The notes under the pieces were generated by a model that had not been told where the DNA came from, did no database searches, and worked only from the letters and a program-made list of their open reading frames with translations. From a virus, in the IMG/VR virus record IMGVR_UViG_3300028800_000141, positions 1-48,305 of that record: 48,305 bases of DNA. One strand, written 5' to 3'. A program made the position numbers and the translations under genes. Shown in pieces: positions 1 to 8,093 of the stretch (position 1 is its first letter; every line of letters begins with the position of its first letter).

Positions 1-147
1 GCGGCGGGCCAGGCCATCATCAACCCGGATTGGGTCAGTCGTTCACCGGTGCCGTCCGTCAGTGACGCGGCCGAGGTGTTGTAGCTGGAAATGACGTTCA
101 ACAGGTTGCGTATGCCCCCGAAGTAAACGCCGTCCGATAGGTCGTGG
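1..147. repeat. Left copy of the terminal overlap
   Basis: These bases recur at the right end (48160-48305) with a single difference: the left copy has three A at 125-127, the right copy two A at 48284-48285. The left copy keeps the spike/collar gene open; the right copy shifts its frame. This fits an assembly overlap of a circular or circularly permuted genome with one homopolymer error. A genuine packaged direct terminal repeat would be expected to be identical and not to interrupt a gene. Confidence 0.9.
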
Positions 148-551
148 GTCCTGGAGTTTTGAGGAGGCACAACTTGCCCGGTTGTCAGCCAGGTCGTTAT
201 TTCTCGGTCGTTGAAAAGCACCAGCCCTGTGTCTCCCGCCTTTATGGGCATGGTCAGGTATGCTCCGCCTCCCTGCAGGATGAACACCGGGCACTGAATG
301 AGCACCGGGTACGGCAGTAGGACGTCGGACGTCTGGCCATCCGGAGCAGGATTGGGCAGGTTGGGGTTGGCGTTCTTGAACACGCGCACATAGTTCACAG
401 TCAGGTTGACGGTCTGGTGGACAGCGTCGAAGCTGTTGACCGTGGCCAATGTCACGCAGTTGAAGTTAGCGGCAAACCCCTGGAACATGAGCCTTATCCA
501 GGCGTTCAGGTCCGGCGGTACCGGTATGAAGTTTTGACTGTCTTGTGCCAT
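1..551 (-). CDS. Central spike protein, Gp138-like N-terminal domain fused to a tail-collar domain (5' part; continues at 48159)
   Basis: The ATG at 551-549 overlaps the stop of the hub gene (TAATG). The frame stays open to base 1 and continues from 48159 to the stop at 47766, giving 945 nt and 314 residues. Residues about 35-150 resemble the OB-fold N-terminal domain of phi92 gp138-type membrane-piercing spikes: the 'GDTGLVLFNDREITTW' stretch and 'THDLSDGVYFGGI' are typical. Residues about 185-314 are a phage tail-collar domain. Its place after the hub and before the wedge genes is where a spike is expected. The fusion of spike and collar is unusual. The in-frame join supports a circular genome. 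Confidence 0.8.
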   Translation of the reverse strand, partial: MAQDSQNFIPVPPDLNAWIRLMFQGFAANFNCVTLATVNSFDAVHQTVNLTVNYVRVFKNANPNLPNPAPDGQTSDVLLPYPVLIQCPVFILQGGGAYLTMPIKAGDTGLVLFNDREITTWLTTGQVVPPQNSRTHDLSDGVYFGGIRNLLNVISSYNTSAASLTDGTGERLTQSGLMMAWPA

Positions 552-1504
552 TATGCGCTCGCGTTCACCACGTTGATTTTCTCCAGAGGGCGCAAGCAGC
601 TCACCACCGTCTTGCATTCCCCACCTACCGCGCCCGAGATCGTTCCCCTGTGTTCTATGCCCACTACCTTGAATATTCCGTTGTTGCTGTTCGGGTACTG
701 GGCAAGGGAGGAGCTAATGATTTGAACCTGCTGCCCCACCTGCAATCTGGGCTCAAAAAGCATCTCGACTATCAAGAAGTTCTGCTGCTTCTTGGGCGTT
801 CCAAGCAGGCCGGTCTGGGAATCTATGATCGTTAGGTCGCCCTCAAAGACATCATTCTCAAATAAGCAATACACTTTTCCATTATCTATATAAGCCTGGT
901 TGTTTGTTACTTTCTGCAAGTTATCCCAAGTATTACCAGTAAAAGCAAAATTTTGAGTAAAAGGAACATCAAATTGTGGACTAATTGCTCCTATTGCTAA
1001 TTGAGCACCTTTATTAGTTGGGTCTAAAGGAACGGTTGCTTTTAAGTCTGATATCAATCTTTCTATGATCTGTTTCTGGGTGAAAACTTTAGATGTATCT
1101 GTATAAGCTGCACCACTAAAATTTGACTTGGCATTTGTCATGACCCACCCATAATCATATCCATCAATCTCCGTGATAAAGTTCACACTCTTCTCCAGTC
1201 TGTATGACTGGGCCTGCATGACGTTTCCCTGGAAGATGATCGGCAGGGTTATCGCCTGGCCCTCCCCGTAGCCCGCCTTCAGGATCAGCGATCTGAACGA
1301 CACGTTGATGTCGAACTGGTTCTTGTATATCACGTTCCTGTGCTGCTGGCCGAGATTGTACACCCGGAAGTTGCCGGTGTTGGCCGAGGCCAAAACGTTC
1401 CTCTTTACCTGAAACTCGAGGGTCAACGGGTATGGGAAGATATACAAGTTCCCGTCATTCCCGACCACCTCTAGCTCGTAATTCCTCTGGAACTTAAGCA
1501 ACAT
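551..1504 (-). CDS. Baseplate hub protein (gp44-like)
   Basis: The product has 317 residues and lies between the plug-like gene and the spike, the usual position of the gp44/gpD-type hub ring in small myovirus baseplates. Its N-terminus looks like a beta-rich hub domain ('FPYPLTLEFQVKRN'), and a 'GYDYGWVMTN' segment near residue 115 recalls hub proteins. Role: it forms the trimeric hub under the tail tube and holds the spike. It overlaps the upstream plug gene by 11 bases and the downstream spike by one base. Bases about 838-1160 are markedly more AT-rich and use different codons from both flanks, a mosaic patch inside one continuous frame. Confidence 0.7.
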   Translation of the reverse strand: MLLKFQRNYELEVVGNDGNLYIFPYPLTLEFQVKRNVLASANTGNFRVYNLGQQHRNVIYKNQFDINVSFRSLILKAGYGEGQAITLPIIFQGNVMQAQSYRLEKSVNFITEIDGYDYGWVMTNAKSNFSGAAYTDTSKVFTQKQIIERLISDLKATVPLDPTNKGAQLAIGAISPQFDVPFTQNFAFTGNTWDNLQKVTNNQAYIDNGKVYCLFENDVFEGDLTIIDSQTGLLGTPKKQQNFLIVEMLFEPRLQVGQQVQIISSSLAQYPNSNNGIFKVVGIEHRGTISGAVGGECKTVVSCLRPLEKINVVNASA

Positions 1505-2045
1505 TTACAATTGCCCCTTCTATGGCCGCGACATGTACCGACTCCAGTATGTAGAAGCTAGCCCGGCCCGTTACGAAATCCGTCAGGAATATTGGCTCAT
1601 AGTCGTCCGTCGTGACCACTGACAGGCCGAACTCTATAAGATTCTTAAATTGCGAAAGCATGTTAGGGCTCGTCACAAGCCTTCTGTTGTTGGCTATGAA
1701 CGCCCCGTTGTTGTAGTTGAGACTGTAGAACCACCCCTCTTGCCCGGCGAAATAGTTCAAGGTCATGCTCACGACCGTCCCGTCCGCCAGCACTATCGAG
1801 ATGCTCTGGTTGGGGTCCGCCGTGAAGGTGACTATCTGGTTGGGGTTCACCTCCTGGGAAGAAACTAGCCCGAACGCGCTAAGCACGGGGTTTCCCGTGG
1901 TCGGCTGCCCCTGGGTCTGGCCGAGTACGACCGTTGGGTTGAGCATCTGGGACACGCGCCCTTTGGCGTTTCCCTGCAAAGTCTGGATCGGCGAATTAAG
2001 CAATCCGGGTTGCGGACTTGTGTATATGCTCGAAGACGAAGACAT
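1494..2045 (-). CDS. Baseplate plug-like protein
   Basis: The product has 183 residues. The 70-residue N-terminus is low complexity (Ser, Gln, Pro, Gly). Residues about 95-180 look like the small plug proteins of simple contractile baseplates (Pam3 gp18-like family): a 'GWFYSLNYN' beta strand, then 'NRRLVTSPN', then a C-terminal 'DDYEPIFLTDFVTGRASFYIL'-like fold. In that family the protein fills the hub ring or links hub and Dit-like ring. The long N-terminal extension is not usual. Identification rests on fold-like motifs and gene order. Confidence 0.6.
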   Translation of the reverse strand: MSSSSSIYTSPQPGLLNSPIQTLQGNAKGRVSQMLNPTVVLGQTQGQPTTGNPVLSAFGLVSSQEVNPNQIVTFTADPNQSISIVLADGTVVSMTLNYFAGQEGWFYSLNYNNGAFIANNRRLVTSPNMLSQFKNLIEFGLSVVTTDDYEPIFLTDFVTGRASFYILESVHVAAIEGAIVNVA

Positions 2046-2048
2046 CCT

Positions 2049-2825
2049 CTACCCCCCCACAGGCACAAAATTTGACGGCAAATTGTATGGAGCTACATTT
2101 GAGGGCAGCTTGACCCCGCTGCCCGGCACGTTAGTTATCGTTAAAGGCGTTGCCACCAAGCTGCTGGTCAACCTTATCTGCTTGAACGTCACCGTGAACT
2201 CACTTATGATCTGTGTGTTCTCCTGTTGCACTGGCGTCACCCTCTCCACATACATTGAGTAAAGCACGCCCCACGGTGTCTCAATCGAACATGACACTCG
2301 CTTTTGCCAAAAATTGACAAATGTGGTAAATGCGTTCTGCTGCTTGTTGGCACTAGTCGCCACGCCAGACAAGAGATCGTAAAGGCTCTGGGCCTGCCCC
2401 ACCACATTTATTACCTGACTTCCCTCAGCGGCGATCTGGTTATACACCTGGTTGGCCTGGGCGGAGAACACCGGAGCGAATCCCGGGACGGCGTCCAGGG
2501 TCTGTACGGTCGTCAGGATGGACAGGAGCGAGTTCGGAAACATCTGGGTCAATTCACCGATATACCCCTTGGCCACGTATTTGATCGGCCTCTGCGCAAT
2601 GTGGTCCTGAATGGCGTAATTGTCCTCGACGTAGTGGTCGGTTATGTCGCTCTCCAGGGTAACCTCCTCCTGGCCGAGGAAGTCAAACACGAAGCCGTTT
2701 ATGCCGCCCGTCGGCACTGTCCCCGTCGGCCTTACGATGTACTGGTTGGCCACGTTGTTCACCAGGTTCAGTGAGGATCCGACGACGTTCAGCTGGTTGC
2801 TGTTGAGGTCCAGGGCGTTTGCCAT
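2049..2825 (-). CDS. Dit-like baseplate / distal tail protein
   Basis: The product has 258 residues and starts two bases after the tape-measure gene ends. An N-terminal beta domain carries 'DITDHYVEDNYAIQDHIAQ', typical of Dit-like myovirus tail proteins that sit between tube end and hub. A helical middle (about 120-170) is followed by 'TPWGVLYSMYVERVTP', then a beta-rich C-terminus. Expected role: a hexameric adaptor joining tail tube to the hub and centring the tape measure. Function is inferred from motif and position. Confidence 0.65.
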   Translation of the reverse strand: MANALDLNSNQLNVVGSSLNLVNNVANQYIVRPTGTVPTGGINGFVFDFLGQEEVTLESDITDHYVEDNYAIQDHIAQRPIKYVAKGYIGELTQMFPNSLLSILTTVQTLDAVPGFAPVFSAQANQVYNQIAAEGSQVINVVGQAQSLYDLLSGVATSANKQQNAFTTFVNFWQKRVSCSIETPWGVLYSMYVERVTPVQQENTQIISEFTVTFKQIRLTSSLVATPLTITNVPGSGVKLPSNVAPYNLPSNFVPVGG

Positions 2826-2826
2826 G

Positions 2827-3912
2827 TCAGTAGTTCTGCGAGTTCTGGTAGAAGGACTTGGCGATCGTCTTCTCGAAGAAGGCCGCGACCTTGTGCTCCA
2901 GGTCCTCGATGTTGTGCGCGATTATGGTTATAGTGTTGTGCTGCTGCACGGTCTTTGCGCCTGAAGAGCCCACGGTAGAGGCTAGGCCCAAGGGAGCCAG
3001 AACATTATTTTGCCCCCAACTGAGGTAGGAGTTCAAGCCGTTTCCCAAGGCGCCTTTTAAAGTATTAGCCGCATTCCCTATGTCCTTTAAGTGCAGAGCT
3101 ATCTCGGCAATGATATACCCTATCTGCGTAAAAGGCCCCAGCAAAAGAGCTATGATTCCGATCCACTCCTCAAACCCTTTTCTAAGCAAACTCTGGTCGT
3201 TGTGGAGGTCCTTGAAAATCGAGTTTATCTTTTCTCCCAGGTATTCCAGGTCGCCCGCGAATTGAGAGGCCAAGTCGGTCGTAACCTGCTTGAGCATGAT
3301 CCCGACCTCAGTCCAGGCAGCATTGTATTTTCGGATGGCCTCTATCTGCGCTTCTGTCGGGGCCGGCATCGTCTCCGCGCCGTTGAAGCTCTTGAGCAAA
3401 AGAATCTGCTCGTTCAGGCCGAGCAGGCCCGCCACGTAGGTGCGCAACTCCGGCTTTATCTTCTGCAGCCCCTCGGTCGCCTTGTTGAGGAAGCTGAATG
3501 GGTCGTTCAGGTCAGACTGGTTTATCTTCGCGCCCGCCTGCTGGAGGAGGTATATGCCGCTCAGAAGGCTCGTGTCCCCGAACTGGATGGCCGCCATCTT
3601 CTTCTGCAGGCCGGAGAGCGAGGACGAGACTACGTCGCCCTTTACCCCCAGTGTCTGGGCGTACTCGCTCCATTGCTGCATTTTCTGGGAAGAAAGACCC
3701 GTCTCCTTGCCGAACTGGTACATGGGCTCGGTCAACTGCCCCCCGATGTCCATGATCTGCTTGAGGCCGTCCACTAGTCCGCCGACGCCCAGGGCCGCCA
3801 GCACGCTGTTGAAGTTCAGCTTGCCCAACTCTTGGACGACGTCGTTGAGTTTGACCTGGTCCACGTCGAAGCCCAACTCCATGAAGAGGGAGCCTATCTT
3901 GACGTCGCTCAT
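2827..3912 (-). CDS. Tail tape measure protein
   Basis: The product has 361 residues, mostly helical, with Gly/Ala-rich helices near residues 35-60 and a hydrophobic segment near 250-290 that could insert in the host membrane. Its ATG overlaps the stop of the frameshifted tail chaperone (ATGA at 3912-3909), the classical chaperone-then-tape-measure order. Tape measure length sets tail length. At the usual 0.15 nm per residue this gives roughly 55 nm, a short contractile tail (inference). There is no lytic domain. Confidence 0.8.
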   Translation of the reverse strand: MSDVKIGSLFMELGFDVDQVKLNDVVQELGKLNFNSVLAALGVGGLVDGLKQIMDIGGQLTEPMYQFGKETGLSSQKMQQWSEYAQTLGVKGDVVSSSLSGLQKKMAAIQFGDTSLLSGIYLLQQAGAKINQSDLNDPFSFLNKATEGLQKIKPELRTYVAGLLGLNEQILLLKSFNGAETMPAPTEAQIEAIRKYNAAWTEVGIMLKQVTTDLASQFAGDLEYLGEKINSIFKDLHNDQSLLRKGFEEWIGIIALLLGPFTQIGYIIAEIALHLKDIGNAANTLKGALGNGLNSYLSWGQNNVLAPLGLASTVGSSGAKTVQQHNTITIIAHNIEDLEHKVAAFFEKTIAKSFYQNSQNY

Positions 3913-4516
3913 TGCTTTTCCTTGTTAATCATTATGGCTGTCTCCTCGTATTGCTGGAGAAAATTCTCGTAGTGAAGCGCGTCCATTACTAGATCGACCC
4001 TCGTCTTCAGCACCTGCTCCGGGTGGCAGCCCCAGACTTTCGCCAGCCTCAGGCTTATGATAGTGACGTTGTCCGCTTCTATCTTGTATTTCGGTTTTAA
4101 GTAATGACCTTTCCTAGGATCGACAACTTTGAACTTGCTCCTGGAAAAAAAGGGAGGAGGTTCGCGACCAGAACCTCCTTCGCGACCGTCAAATAGTCGC
4201 CTATGGCCTTGTCATCCTCAAAGGTGGCCCGGGTCACTTTTTGGCCGTTGTACACGACCCTCTCCATGCACTCCCAGAGTATGGGGCGAATTGAAGCGGA
4301 GGACACTATCTGGAACACCGCGTTCTTTAGCGTGTTAAGCGCCCCGTCCTTGTTGATGCTGACCTCGCTGAAGTTCAGCAGGTCGCCCAGGCCCAACCCC
4401 AGGTCCATGTTCACCTGCTTGAGCTCCCCGGTCACCGCCATCAACAGCCTGTCGCAGACCTCCAGGTCTGACCTGGTTATCATTAATTTTGCGCCGCTTG
4501 ATAGTATCTTTTCCAT
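3909..4516 (-). CDS. Tail assembly chaperone, -1 frameshift product (G-T type fusion)
   Basis: Ribosomes that slip back one base at the T7 run (4151-4145 on the minus strand) leave the 139-residue frame after codon 124. They then read 78 further codons to a TGA at 3911-3909, giving a 202-residue protein. I translated the -1 frame: it is open from the slip site to the ATGA overlap with the tape-measure start and reads as normal protein ('SKFKVVDPRKGHYLKPKYKI' onward). In lambda and many myophages this long form recruits the tape measure and tube protein. The canonical heptamer, gene position and open -1 frame agree; frameshifting itself was not measured. Confidence 0.8.
4097..4516 (-). CDS. 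Tail assembly chaperone, short form (gpG-like)
   Basis: The unshifted product has 139 residues and is mostly helical. It lies between tail tube and tape measure, as tail assembly chaperones do. It ends with a TAA at 4099-4097, beyond the slippery T7 at 4145-4151. It probably coats the tape measure before tube polymerisation and is absent from the virion. Assignment rests on position and the frameshift arrangement. Confidence 0.75.
   Translation of the reverse strand: MEKILSSGAKLMITRSDLEVCDRLLMAVTGELKQVNMDLGLGLGDLLNFSEVSINKDGALNTLKNAVFQIVSSASIRPILWECMERVVYNGQKVTRATFEDDKAIGDYLTVAKEVLVANLLPFFPGASSKLSILGKVIT
4145..4151 (-). promoter_or_regulatory. Programmed -1 ribosomal frameshift site (T TTT TTT)
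   Basis: In the zero frame the minus strand reads CTC CCT TTT TTT CCA, which fits X XXY YYZ with all T. Slipping by -1 opens a 78-codon frame that ends at the next gene. The T run is flanked by C-rich bases. I did not find an obvious downstream pseudoknot by eye. Confidence 0.8.
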
Positions 4517-4543
4517 TTTCCCCTCCTCGATAGGGTGCTGCGT

Positions 4544-5002
4544 TTACATGTTGACTTGTCTTGGCGCGTTCGTGAAGTGGAGCATGTAGACCGCGATCGC
4601 CTGGTTGGTGTCGCCGTCCGCGTTCTCCAGGGCGGGCACGTTCTTCTTGAACGTCCCCCCCGACGTGATGTAGGACGTGGGCGAGATGTTCCCGCTTCCG
4701 TCCCCGATGTTCTTGATGAACTCGCCGTTCATGAGGGTGAACCCCGGGGGGTTGCTGATGAACGAGCTCAGGAGCGCGTTCAGGAACGCGTCGTCCGAGC
4801 TGCCCAAGAGCACGCGCAGCTCCATGGTGCACTGGAGACCGCTGTACTGGAAGGCGTAGATGCTGTTCCCGTTCTTCCCCGTCTTTATGACGGACAGGTC
4901 GTTGGGGTAGTCCAGCTTGCAGGTGTCGCCGTCGGCGAAGTTGTTCAGGACGCGGCCGTTGATGACGATCGTGTCTTTGCCTGTTAAAGATATTTCAGCC
5001 AT
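4544..5002 (-). CDS. Tail tube protein (DUF3277-like)
   Basis: The product has 152 residues, the usual length for DUF3277 tube proteins of contractile phages, and directly follows the sheath gene. It opens with 'ISLTGKDTIVINGRVL' and shows the expected beta-strand pattern with 'GDTCKLDYPND' and a mid loop around 'NGEFIKNIGDG'. Role: it stacks as hexameric rings to form the inner tube driven through the envelope on contraction. It must be made in high copy; a good Shine-Dalgarno (AGGAG) precedes it. Confidence 0.8.
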   Translation of the reverse strand: MAEISLTGKDTIVINGRVLNNFADGDTCKLDYPNDLSVIKTGKNGNSIYAFQYSGLQCTMELRVLLGSSDDAFLNALLSSFISNPPGFTLMNGEFIKNIGDGSGNISPTSYITSGGTFKKNVPALENADGDTNQAIAVYMLHFTNAPRQVNM

Positions 5003-5012
5003 GATGTGCTCC

Positions 5013-6386
5013 TTATTGGTTGATGTATACGTTCACAATGCTTGATTGAATTGCGCCTGCTTCCTTGATCGCGATGCTGATTGTCGGAGCCTTGCGAGCC
5101 GCTCTATCCGCCGTGGACTGTTGATTAACCGGGACGCTATATAAGTAGTACCCGTATTGGGCGATATTGGAGATGAGGTCGGCCTGTACGCCAATGATCT
5201 CGGCGGAAGTCCAAGCGCCTGGAGCGATATACCCGTTGCTGACGAACTGCTGGCACACCTGCTTGTAGGCGTTCTTGAGGGTCGACACACCCGGCTCTGT
5301 CTGGGGCACTTTGGTCCCGACGGTTGCGAGTGCGTTGAAACCAGCGACCTCGAGGGAGGCCACGAAGGCTATCAGGTTCCAGACCTCGTCGGCGTACTTG
5401 TTGGCCCCGTTGGAGTACACGCCGGAGTAGCCGGCGGTCGACGGGTAGATGTCTACGCCAGCGGCCTGGCACAACCCCACGATGCTCTGGGTGATGCCTG
5501 TGTCCGCCGCCACGGTCTCGAGCTGCTGCAGGTTCATAGTGATCGCGGTGCTTGAGCCTGACGAGTCCACCGAGAGCAGGCGGGAAGCGTATGCGGCCGC
5601 GAACAACCTGGCCTGGAGAGAGGCAGAATTGGAGTAGAACAGGCACCGGGTGTTGTAGTCGGTGGCCGCCTGAATGGTCGTGAAGGCGCCCTGGATATCC
5701 GGTATGCTGTTGGATGGCAGGAACAGAATCTTGTTCTGGTATCCCTGGACCGCCGCGGCGAGCGCTGGCCACGTGGTGTTGGCCCCGTAGCTGGTGCTGA
5801 TAATACCGACATAATACAAATAGGCCTGGGTGCGCGCGATGGCTTGGGTCAATGTCTCGGTAGTCACGGTGGAGATGGTGACAGTCAAACCGGTCCCTGC
5901 TCCCCCCGTTGTCGCGGCTGAAACAGTGGTGGAGTAGCTGACGCCCCCGGTCAGGAGGGTAATGCTCGACACCGTCCCGGAGCCGTTGACCGCCGAAACC
6001 GTCGCCGTGCCGCCGCTTGCCCCCGTCTGGGTGACGGTGATCACATCCCCCAATTTGTACCCGGAGCCGCCCGCGTTCACGCTGATGGCGTTCAGGGCGC
6101 TGTTCGCGAAGGCCGGGAATATGACGAGGTTTCCGCCCGCGCCCACCAGGCTCGGCTGCTGCGCGAAGACCGCGGCCGCCTGCTGGTAGGTCTCGGTGGA
6201 TGTCCCGAAGTCCACGCCCACCTGGGCGAGGGACACATAGGACCGGTAGAGGTCACCATTGGCGTTCGACAGGAACTGGTCCGAGGTGATGAGGGCCAAA
6301 TTGTTGACGTTGAACTCGCCCAGGCCAGAAGGCAGGAACGTAACTGACACGTCGATGATATTGGTTATTGGCAAAGATGTTGGCAT
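5013..6386 (-). CDS. Contractile tail sheath protein (DUF3383-like)
   Basis: The product has 457 residues, opens with 'LPITNIIDVSVTFLP' and contains 'FGTSTETYQQAAAVFAQQP', typical of DUF3383 sheath proteins. It lies just upstream of the tube gene. The C-terminal half carries the conserved sheath core ('GVYSNGANKYADEVWNLIAF' and 'GVSTLKNAYKQVCQQFV'). Residues about 97-176 are an inserted Gly/Thr/Val-rich beta domain with two 'GG.GY..GDVITVT'-like repeats, more often seen in tail fibres and appendages. It probably protrudes from the sheath surface. The call defines the phage as a myovirus. Confidence 0.88.
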   Translation of the reverse strand: MPTSLPITNIIDVSVTFLPSGLGEFNVNNLALITSDQFLSNANGDLYRSYVSLAQVGVDFGTSTETYQQAAAVFAQQPSLVGAGGNLVIFPAFANSALNAISVNAGGSGYKLGDVITVTQTGASGGTATVSAVNGSGTVSSITLLTGGVSYSTTVSAATTGGAGTGLTVTISTVTTETLTQAIARTQAYLYYVGIISTSYGANTTWPALAAAVQGYQNKILFLPSNSIPDIQGAFTTIQAATDYNTRCLFYSNSASLQARLFAAAYASRLLSVDSSGSSTAITMNLQQLETVAADTGITQSIVGLCQAAGVDIYPSTAGYSGVYSNGANKYADEVWNLIAFVASLEVAGFNALATVGTKVPQTEPGVSTLKNAYKQVCQQFVSNGYIAPGAWTSAEIIGVQADLISNIAQYGYYLYSVPVNQQSTADRAARKAPTISIAIKEAGAIQSSIVNVYINQ

Positions 6387-6396
6387 TTTACTCTCC

Positions 6397-6963
6397 TTAT
6401 TGGGGCAGTGATGTTAGGGGTTGCTCGAAATCCGCCTGCATGTCAGGCACACCGTCATTCACGTCTACGGCCACATTGTAGTTGTCGAACCAGGTGATGG
6501 TCTTAGTCTTCTGATAAGCCGTCAATATAACCACGGGCACATCATATCTGTAGAGCATGGCCGAAGCCTCGAGACTGCTCAGGTCCAGGATCTGGGGGTT
6601 GACCGAGAGTTTGAAGGCGTACTTCTCCTGGAGTTGCTGGGAGTAGACTGACCTTAAGGCCATGGCCGCTTCCTCTTTGCGTTGCAAAGCCTCGAAATTT
6701 CTGGAGAAAAGTTGCACTGTTAAAAATTCCTGGGTGTTGAGGTTCTGCTCTTCGCTGATATTCCCGTCGTTTACGGGGTTTAAATTCCTGTTGCTGTAAA
6801 CTCTGGAGTACTTGTATTCGATGAGGACAAAGAGCCCCGTACCTGTTGGCATAATAAACGGCTGTCCATAGATATATATCTGCGCGTCCTTGAGGGTCAT
6901 CTCCTGCTGCACGATGTCCCTTAGAAGGTCGAGAGAGGTGATCGTCTCTAGTTGGCTAAGCAT
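6397..6963 (-). CDS. Tail terminator / neck protein (gp12-like family)
   Basis: The product has 188 residues and immediately precedes the sheath, where tail terminator proteins lie. It has an alpha/beta pattern typical of LIC_12616-type neck proteins: an N-terminal helix, then 'GLFVLIEYKYSRV' and C-terminal strands 'RYDVPVVILTAY'. Expected role: a ring that stops tube growth and joins tail to head. It overlaps the upstream gene by 8 bases. The family call is from pattern and position. Confidence 0.6.
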   Translation of the reverse strand: MLSQLETITSLDLLRDIVQQEMTLKDAQIYIYGQPFIMPTGTGLFVLIEYKYSRVYSNRNLNPVNDGNISEEQNLNTQEFLTVQLFSRNFEALQRKEEAAMALRSVYSQQLQEKYAFKLSVNPQILDLSSLEASAMLYRYDVPVVILTAYQKTKTITWFDNYNVAVDVNDGVPDMQADFEQPLTSLPQ

Positions 6964-7345
6964 TCTGGAAACCCTCCACCACGAAGTAGTCCATGTACCC
7001 GTACTGCGCCCAGTTCTCTTTCTTCATGACCTTGTACTGCACCCCGAAAAGCGTTATCAAATCGTTGTTGTTCAGGTCCACGTTCGGCAAAATGTGAATC
7101 AGGCTCCATCGCCAGTTCCTCTCGCCCTCCATCTTGATCGCCAACTCCTGGGGAAGAGGTTGTATGGACGCCTGGGTCTGAACCGCGAAGTTCTTGATCG
7201 GCTTGTAGTACCCATTGATCAGCTGCTGCACCACCAGGTCGACCGTCACCGGCTGGAGCAGCACCATGACGGCCGCGCTCGCGTCGGGCAAGCCACCCAC
7301 GTTCATGGGGATCGTCAACCTATTCGCGTTTATTAGTGGCGGCAT
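6956..7345 (-). CDS. Neck / head-tail connector protein
   Basis: The product has 129 residues, beta-rich, with 'WRWSLIHILPNVDLNNNDLI' and a 'QYKVMKKENWAQYGYMDYFVVEGF' end. This C-terminal pattern (a condition-of-measurement strand, then Tyr/Trp-rich strands) is common in small neck proteins between head completion and tail terminator genes. It overlaps the upstream 68-residue gene by 26 bases. No specific function can be assigned beyond the neck. Confidence 0.5.
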   Translation of the reverse strand: MPPLINANRLTIPMNVGGLPDASAAVMVLLQPVTVDLVVQQLINGYYKPIKNFAVQTQASIQPLPQELAIKMEGERNWRWSLIHILPNVDLNNNDLITLFGVQYKVMKKENWAQYGYMDYFVVEGFQNA

Positions 7346-7526
7346 TCATAGGCTCCAGTTGCAACATCACGGTGACCAGGATGTTCCTCGGCCCGCTCCC
7401 GTCTATTATCTCCAGCATGAAGGTCCCCGGCGCGGCGCCGTCTATGCTGACGACCGCGAAGCCCATGCTCTCACACTGGGTCACCACCAGCTCCTTCATC
7501 GCCTGGACTTTCTCTAGGTCGGTCAT
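7320..7526 (-). CDS. Small hypothetical protein in the neck cluster
   Basis: The product has 68 residues starting at 'MTDLEKVQAMKELVV', with an ATGA overlap (7526-7523) to the stop of the previous gene. A longer upstream start would run inside that gene. It has an amphipathic helix followed by beta strands ('GTFMLEIIDGSG', 'ILVTVMLQLEP'). No family is recognised. The tight coupling suggests a minor neck component or assembly factor. Confidence 0.6.
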   Translation of the reverse strand: MTDLEKVQAMKELVVTQCESMGFAVVSIDGAAPGTFMLEIIDGSGPRNILVTVMLQLEPMNAATNKRE

Positions 7527-8089
7527 TTGGTCCTTACATCCGATGTTATCGATCGTCTCAGCTGCGCCGTGTCTATCAAGGGCTGGGCACTCCCTTTCCT
7601 GGAAACGGTGGACGGCGCGTTCGCCGGCCAAATTCCAAATCCCCTGGAGGCAAACGCGGTCTGCACGACCTGCTCGCCCTTTATGCCCAGGCGGATGAAC
7701 GCCGGCTTGAGGTTTCCCTCGTCTATCGCCTTCATCAGGTCCTGCCCGAACCTGGCCGCGTACTCGGGCATCTTCAGCGTCAGCGGCATCTCGAGAAACG
7801 AGCGCCTCGGTATGTGCCTGGCCATGGACCCCATTTCGTGGGTCAGCCCGATGTCCGCGTTCGTCTTGGCCTCGTTCTCTGGCAAGAAACCCGACTTCTT
7901 GAGCCCCTGCACCCGCTTCTTGTACTGCTCGTGGCTCTCGCCGGTCAATTGGGGAGCGCGGTTTGTCTTCTGACCGAGTACCCCCACGCGCGCGACGTAC
8001 TTCTTCTTCATCTCGGCCCTGATCGCCAGGAGCTTCTCGATGTCGAAGGTGATCTTTACATTGCGGCTTATGGATCGGGTTTGCTTCAT
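7523..8089 (-). CDS. HK97-gp10 / virion morphogenesis-like neck protein
   Basis: The product has 188 residues. It carries 'DIGLTHEMGS', 'IPRRSFLEMPL' and 'LIDTAQLRRSITSDV', the motif series of the HK97 gp10 / Mu gpG-like family. That series is a middle 'iP.RPF.', then the C-terminal 'PLvdTG.L..Si'. Members act at the head-tail junction as tail completion or connector rings. The gene lies after the DUF4054-like adaptor, as usual. Confidence 0.7.
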   Translation of the reverse strand: MKQTRSISRNVKITFDIEKLLAIRAEMKKKYVARVGVLGQKTNRAPQLTGESHEQYKKRVQGLKKSGFLPENEAKTNADIGLTHEMGSMARHIPRRSFLEMPLTLKMPEYAARFGQDLMKAIDEGNLKPAFIRLGIKGEQVVQTAFASRGFGIWPANAPSTVSRKGSAQPLIDTAQLRRSITSDVRTK

Positions 8090-8093
8090 AGCT

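Noticed and set aside
1-147. True direct terminal repeat of a linear genome
   Set aside because: Copies differ by an indel, and the repeat lies inside one gene that is intact only when the ends are joined.
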